Assembly: GCA_013003065.1 (NCBI GenBank)
Contig: JABDLI010000103.1
Span: 1 to 37,690 of the forward strand
Length of the DNA: 37,690 nt
DNA from: Phycisphaerales bacterium
Lineage (GTDB): Bacteria; Planctomycetota; Phycisphaerae; Phycisphaerales; SM1A02
Direction: 5' to 3'
The stretch's first letter is position 1, and the number at the start of each line of letters is the position of its first letter. The position numbers and the translations under genes are program-made. Below, piece after piece: positions 34,808 through 37,690 of this stretch. The notes under the pieces are model-generated. The model did not search any database. It saw nothing but the letters and a program-made list of their open reading frames with translations, and was not told the origin of the DNA.

Positions 34808-36343
34808 CTATCGGACGCCAGCGGCCCCCGAACCCGAGCGGGGGCGATCGAGACAGCGATACTGGGCGGCCTCGGCCACGTGCTCGGCGGCGACGGCCGG
34901 CCTGCCGTCGATGTCCGCGATCGTGCGGGCGACCCGCCGAATCTTGTCGTACGAGCGGACGCTGAGCCCCCGCTCGGTGATGAGTGTCTCGAGGAGCGAT
35001 CGCGTCGCGTCGTCGATCGCGGCATGGCGATCGAGCTCGGCGCCGGAGAGTTCGGCGTTGAGGGAAGCCCCCTGCCGGGTCCGCTGGCGGGAACGCCCAT
35101 CGACGACCTGGGCCCGCATGGTCGCCGTATCCGGACGCGACCCCTGCCGCCGCATCAGCGTGACCGGCACCGCCGCGACCTCGACGTGCAGATCAACGCG
35201 ATCGACGAGCGGGCCCGACAGCCGGCTGAGGTAGCGATCCATCGCCCGCTGCGACACCCCGTCGCGTGCGAAGTCGCCCTCGGGGGTCGGATTGAGCGCG
35301 CCCACGAGCATGAAACGAGCCGGAAACCGAACGGACCCCTGCGCACGGGCGATCGTGACGCACCCGTCCTCCAACGGTTGCCGGAGGGTCTCGAGGACCG
35401 CGCGGCTGAACTCCGGCAGCTCGTCGAGAAACAGGACGCCGCGGTGCGCGAGGCTCACATCGCCGGGACGGGGCACGCTGCCGCCACCGATGATGGCGGC
35501 CGCCGAGGCGGTGTGGTGCGGGGAGCGGACGGGACGCTGGAGGATCAGCGGCCGGTCCGCATCGAGGCGACCGATGCACGAGTAGATCCGCGTGACCTCC
35601 AACGCCTCCTCGTGGGTGAGGGGCGGGAGGATTCCCGGCAATGCCTTGGCCATCATCGTCTTCCCGACGCCCGCCGGACCGATGAGCAGGATGTTGTGAC
35701 CGCCCGCGGCGGCGACGACGAGGGCGCGTTTGGCGACCGCCTGCCCGGTGACCTCGCGAAAGTCGAGCGTCGCCGGGGTGGCGGCGAGCATCCCCGCCAC
35801 GTCGAGGGGCGGGTGCGACGCGAGCTCTGCTTCCCCGTTCAGGAATGCAACCGCGTGCGCGAGCGTCGGGATGGCGTACACCGCGACGTCGGCAACGACG
35901 GCCGCCTCCGACGCGTTGGCGGCGGGCACGAGCACGCCCTTCCGCCCGAGCTGGCGGCACAGCATGGCGAGGTTGATGATCCCCCGCACGGGACGCACGC
36001 GACCGTCGAGCGCCAGCTCGCCGGCGATCATCCACGACCTCGCCCGACCCGAGGCCGTGATGACCCCGCCCGCCTCCAGCAACGCGATCGCGATCGGCAG
36101 GTCGTAGACCGGCCCCTCCTTGCGGATGTGGGCCGGCGCAAGGTTGACGGTCTGACGCCCGTCGGGAAAGCGGTAGCCGCCGTTGCCGATGGCCGCGCGC
36201 ACGCGTTGCATCGACTCCCGCACCGCGGCATCGGGAAGCCCGACGAGCGTCGTGGAGGGAAGGCCCGGCCGCACGTCCACCTCGACCTCGCACGCTCGCG
36301 CGTCGATGCCTTCGAGCACGAAGCTGTCCACCCGGGCGATCAC
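34808..36343 (-). CDS. comM: YifB/ComM-family Mg chelatase-like AAA+ ATPase
   Basis: ComM is a hexameric branch-migration helicase used in natural transformation. The 511-residue protein has the N-terminal ChlI-like domain (ARVDSFVLEGIDA, GLPDAAVRESMQRVRAA), Walker A GPAGVGKT at 222-229, Walker B VLFLDELPEF at 303-312 and the C-terminal YLSRLSGPLVDRVDLHVEV. In typical YifB proteins a cysteine-rich loop (NPCPCG and following Cys) precedes the last motif. Here it is NPTPEGDF with no Cys, so the loop's presumed metal site is absent. No other competence genes lie in view. A 195-bp gap with a GGGGC-TTTT-GCCCC hairpin (34741-34754) separates it from the GGDEF gene. Confidence 0.92.
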   Translation of the reverse strand: MIARVDSFVLEGIDARACEVEVDVRPGLPSTTLVGLPDAAVRESMQRVRAAIGNGGYRFPDGRQTVNLAPAHIRKEGPVYDLPIAIALLEAGGVITASGRARSWMIAGELALDGRVRPVRGIINLAMLCRQLGRKGVLVPAANASEAAVVADVAVYAIPTLAHAVAFLNGEAELASHPPLDVAGMLAATPATLDFREVTGQAVAKRALVVAAAGGHNILLIGPAGVGKTMMAKALPGILPPLTHEEALEVTRIYSCIGRLDADRPLILQRPVRSPHHTASAAAIIGGGSVPRPGDVSLAHRGVLFLDELPEFSRAVLETLRQPLEDGCVTIARAQGSVRFPARFMLVGALNPTPEGDFARDGVSQRAMDRYLSRLSGPLVDRVDLHVEVAAVPVTLMRRQGSRPDTATMRAQVVDGRSRQRTRQGASLNAELSGAELDRHAAIDDATRSLLETLITERGLSVRSYDKIRRVARTIADIDGRPAVAAEHVAEAAQYRCLDRPRSGSGAAGVR

Positions 36344-36432
36344 CGGGCGAGTGTACGGGCCCCCCGGGCGGTCGCCGGGCGTTGCCGTGAAAGCGCCGCC
36401 GTGGAAATCAAAGCTCGGTCGTGTCCGACGGA

Positions 36433-37026
36433 TCAGCGATCCGCCGCCGCCGAACCCCGCAACGCGAGAATGAGCTCGACCTTGCCGACCTGCTCATCGA
36501 GCCGCCGCGCGATCGTCACCGGATCCTCGCCGAGATCCGCCAGCTCGTAGACCGCGCTCGCCAGCGGATCGTGCGGGGGCGACGCGGGAGGCGGCGGCGC
36601 GGGCCCGTTGGTCTCCGACGCCGGGGCGGGGGCGGGCGGCGGGGGCGGCTCGACCGCCAGCAGCGTATCGAGCCGCGCGATCCGCTCGTCCGCCTGGGTG
36701 ATGAGCTGCTCCAGCCACTCGCGTTTCGCGTCGAGCTGTCCCGCCAGGTGCCGAGCCGTCTCGTGCATCTGCGACTCGAGGGCGTGCACCGACTCCTGTC
36801 GCGCCGCGGCTTCCTTGATCGCGTCCAGCCGCTCGCGGGGGGACGGCGTCGCCGCTTGACGTTTGGCGATACGTGAGCGAATCGACGCGGTCATCACGAG
36901 CCCGAGCAGCACGACCCCGAGCATCATGAGACCGGCGGCGACCCACTGCGTGGCCGGCACGTCGCGGGGCGTCTCGGTCGCGACGAGCGTCGCGGCGAAC
37001 GTCACATTGATCGGGATCGGCGTCAA
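36433..37026 (-). CDS. Membrane-anchored coiled-coil protein of unknown function
   Basis: The 197-residue protein has a membrane span (about 27-46), a long helix likely to form a coiled coil (about 58-122), and a proline-rich linker (EPPPPPAPAPAS and nearby). Its C-terminal helical motif, DLGEDPVTIARRLDEQVGKVELIL, resembles a small helix-turn-helix-like domain. I do not recognise a named family. The start is TTG at 37026, supported by GGAGA five bases upstream; a GTG at 37005 is the alternative. Divergent from tilS across an inverted repeat, and followed after 89 bp by comM, with which it may be co-transcribed. Confidence 0.75.
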   Translation of the reverse strand: MTPIPINVTFAATLVATETPRDVPATQWVAAGLMMLGVVLLGLVMTASIRSRIAKRQAATPSPRERLDAIKEAAARQESVHALESQMHETARHLAGQLDAKREWLEQLITQADERIARLDTLLAVEPPPPPAPAPASETNGPAPPPPASPPHDPLASAVYELADLGEDPVTIARRLDEQVGKVELILALRGSAAADR

Positions 37027-37050
37027 CGGGTCTCCGGGACGAAACGGCGG

Positions 37051-37068
37051 CTCCGCCCTCAGGCGGAG
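37051..37068 (-). promoter_or_regulatory. Stable hairpin in the 5' leader of the coiled-coil gene
   Basis: CTCCGCC and GGCGGAG form a perfect 7-bp stem with a 4-nt loop. If transcription starts near 37078 on the minus strand, this hairpin would stand about 10 nt from the RNA 5' end and 25 nt before the TTG start. It has no T tract, so a terminator is unlikely; protection of the RNA end is more plausible. Confidence 0.45.
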
Positions 37069-37077
37069 ATACTATCC

Positions 37078-37167
37078 GGCCCGCATTATGCATGAAGCGG
37101 GTCGGTGGCGATCGCTCACGCGACCGGATCGCCCGCCGGACGACCGGCTTCGTGCATAATGCGGGCC
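37078..37167. repeat. Imperfect 27-bp inverted repeat carrying divergent -10 elements
   Basis: The arms at 37078-37104 and 37141-37167 match at 25 of 27 positions when one is complemented (outer part GGCCCGCATTATGCA is perfect) and are separated by 36 bp. Each arm holds CATAAT pointing outward: 37155-37160 on plus toward tilS, and 37090-37085 on minus toward the coiled-coil gene. The plus start would fall about five bases before the tilS ATG, so that transcript is nearly leaderless. The repeat might be a shared operator, a small mobile-element remnant, or duplicated promoter DNA. Confidence 0.8.
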
Positions 37168-37171
37168 AGGA

Positions 37172-37690
37172 ATGCATGACGAAGCACCCACGACGCTCCC
37201 CCCCCTCGCCGCGGGACGCCACTGGCTGGCCGGGGAGGTGGATCACCAGCTCCGCGACCGGTGCGCCGTCGCCGGCGGCCCCATCGTTTTGGGCGTGAGC
37301 GGCGGCGCCGACTCGATGGCGTTGCTCCTCGCCCTCGCGGCGTTGCGTCATCGCCATCGCGACGCCGGCGATCGACTCGAGCCGGTGGCCGTCCACGTGC
37401 ACCACCACCTGCGTGACCGCGAAGCGGACGAGGACGCCATTTTCGTGGAGCGGCTGGGCGAGCAGCTCGACATCCCGACCCGCATCGAGGACATCCGGCC
37501 CACGCCGGCCGCGGGCGGCCTGGCCCACGCGGCACGCGAGGCTCGGTACGCCACGCTCGCCCGCGTGGCGGGCGAGCTTCGCGCCCGGGCGGTGGCCGTC
37601 GCGCACCACGCCGACGACCAGCTCGAGACGATGATCATGATGCTCGCCCGCGGCGCCGGCCCGCGCGGGCTCGCGGGCATGGCCTGGCGA
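37172..37690 (+). CDS. tilS: tRNA(Ile)-lysidine synthase TilS, 3' part beyond the window
   Basis: TilS adds lysine to C34 of the tRNA-Ile that reads AUA. The first 173 codons are present and the frame is open to the right edge. It has the ATP pyrophosphatase P-loop SGGADS at 43-48, VHVHHHLR (usually HVNHGLR), AHHADDQLET and RGAGPRGLAGM, all landmarks of the catalytic domain. The ATG at 37172 opens the frame without a spaced ribosome binding site (AGGA directly abuts it), consistent with a near-leaderless RNA from the CATAAT at 37155. A run of eight C at 37198-37205 lies in codons 9-12 and keeps the frame. Confidence 0.93.
   Translation, partial: MHDEAPTTLPPLAAGRHWLAGEVDHQLRDRCAVAGGPIVLGVSGGADSMALLLALAALRHRHRDAGDRLEPVAVHVHHHLRDREADEDAIFVERLGEQLDIPTRIEDIRPTPAAGGLAHAAREARYATLARVAGELRARAVAVAHHADDQLETMIMMLARGAGPRGLAGMAWR

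Noticed and set aside
33179-36550. 1123-codon plus-strand open frame across the GGDEF/EAL and comM genes
   Set aside because: Shadow of two well-supported minus-strand genes and their intergenic gap; composition is Arg/Asp/Gly-rich without any recognisable motif.
37198-37205. C8 homopolymer as a frameshift or phase-variation site in tilS
   Set aside because: The frame from the ATG at 37172 runs intact through the tract into the SGGADS motif, so no frameshift is needed; length variation cannot be judged from one sequence.

Overview
The window is GC-rich chromosomal DNA, almost certainly from a planctomycete of the Phycisphaerae type. The main reasons are secreted proteins ending in paired Ca-binding tails of the form DLDGSGDVGFTDLLAVLAAWGPC or DCN-DNG-DD, an ECF sigma factor coupled to a Ser/Thr kinase with a TPR-like tail, several Tat-type leaders, and a BatD/MoxR aerotolerance operon. 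No rRNA, tRNA, IS element, phage or CRISPR array was seen. Gene packing is tight, with many 4- to 8-bp stop/start overlaps and convergent genes that overlap at their ends.

Layout. 1-6100: a lipoprotein ApbE flavinyltransferase (minus) faces a carbohydrate-related set on plus: two Tat-exported TIM-barrel isomerases, a three-part SGNH-esterase/LamG-like/sialidase protein, and MsrB. A 190-bp array of degenerate hexanucleotides follows. 6100-10620: a PhoX-type phosphatase converges on a kinase/ECF-sigma operon. 10976-15475: three secreted beta-propeller proteins (a PQQ-type sugar dehydrogenase and two tandem NHL-like paralogues), all with dockerin-like tails, with a possible small RNA between the last two. 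15548-21400: a heterodimeric ABC exporter (minus) and a divergent third ABC exporter (plus). 21379-30137: an eight-gene moxR-DUF58-bat operon (minus). 30306-34612: an HWE histidine kinase, a stand-alone receiver and a GGDEF/EAL protein. 34808-37690: ComM/YifB, a small membrane coiled-coil protein, and the start of tilS, which runs off the right edge.

The most notable item is at 19226-19412 (minus strand), ahead of the ABC exporter pair. A complete promoter, a ribosome binding site, a 27-residue leader peptide, an antiterminator arm overlapping the leader stop codon, and a competing terminator lie in order. This is the layout of ribosome-mediated transcription attenuation. The two exporter subunits also carry complementary defects (Asp after Walker B in one, STGQ signature in the other), as expected of a heterodimer with one degenerate ATP site. 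In Bacillus the comparable exporter bmrCD is controlled by a leader peptide, so a translation-sensing drug exporter is a reasonable hypothesis here.

Other signals are three period-6 arrays next to gene ends, a 27-bp imperfect inverted repeat carrying outward -10 elements between tilS and its divergent neighbour, and an operator-like palindrome at the promoter of a 13-codon ORF coupled to the histidine kinase. Promoter, RNA-structure and function statements are by eye from sequence; no alignment, folding or database search was run.
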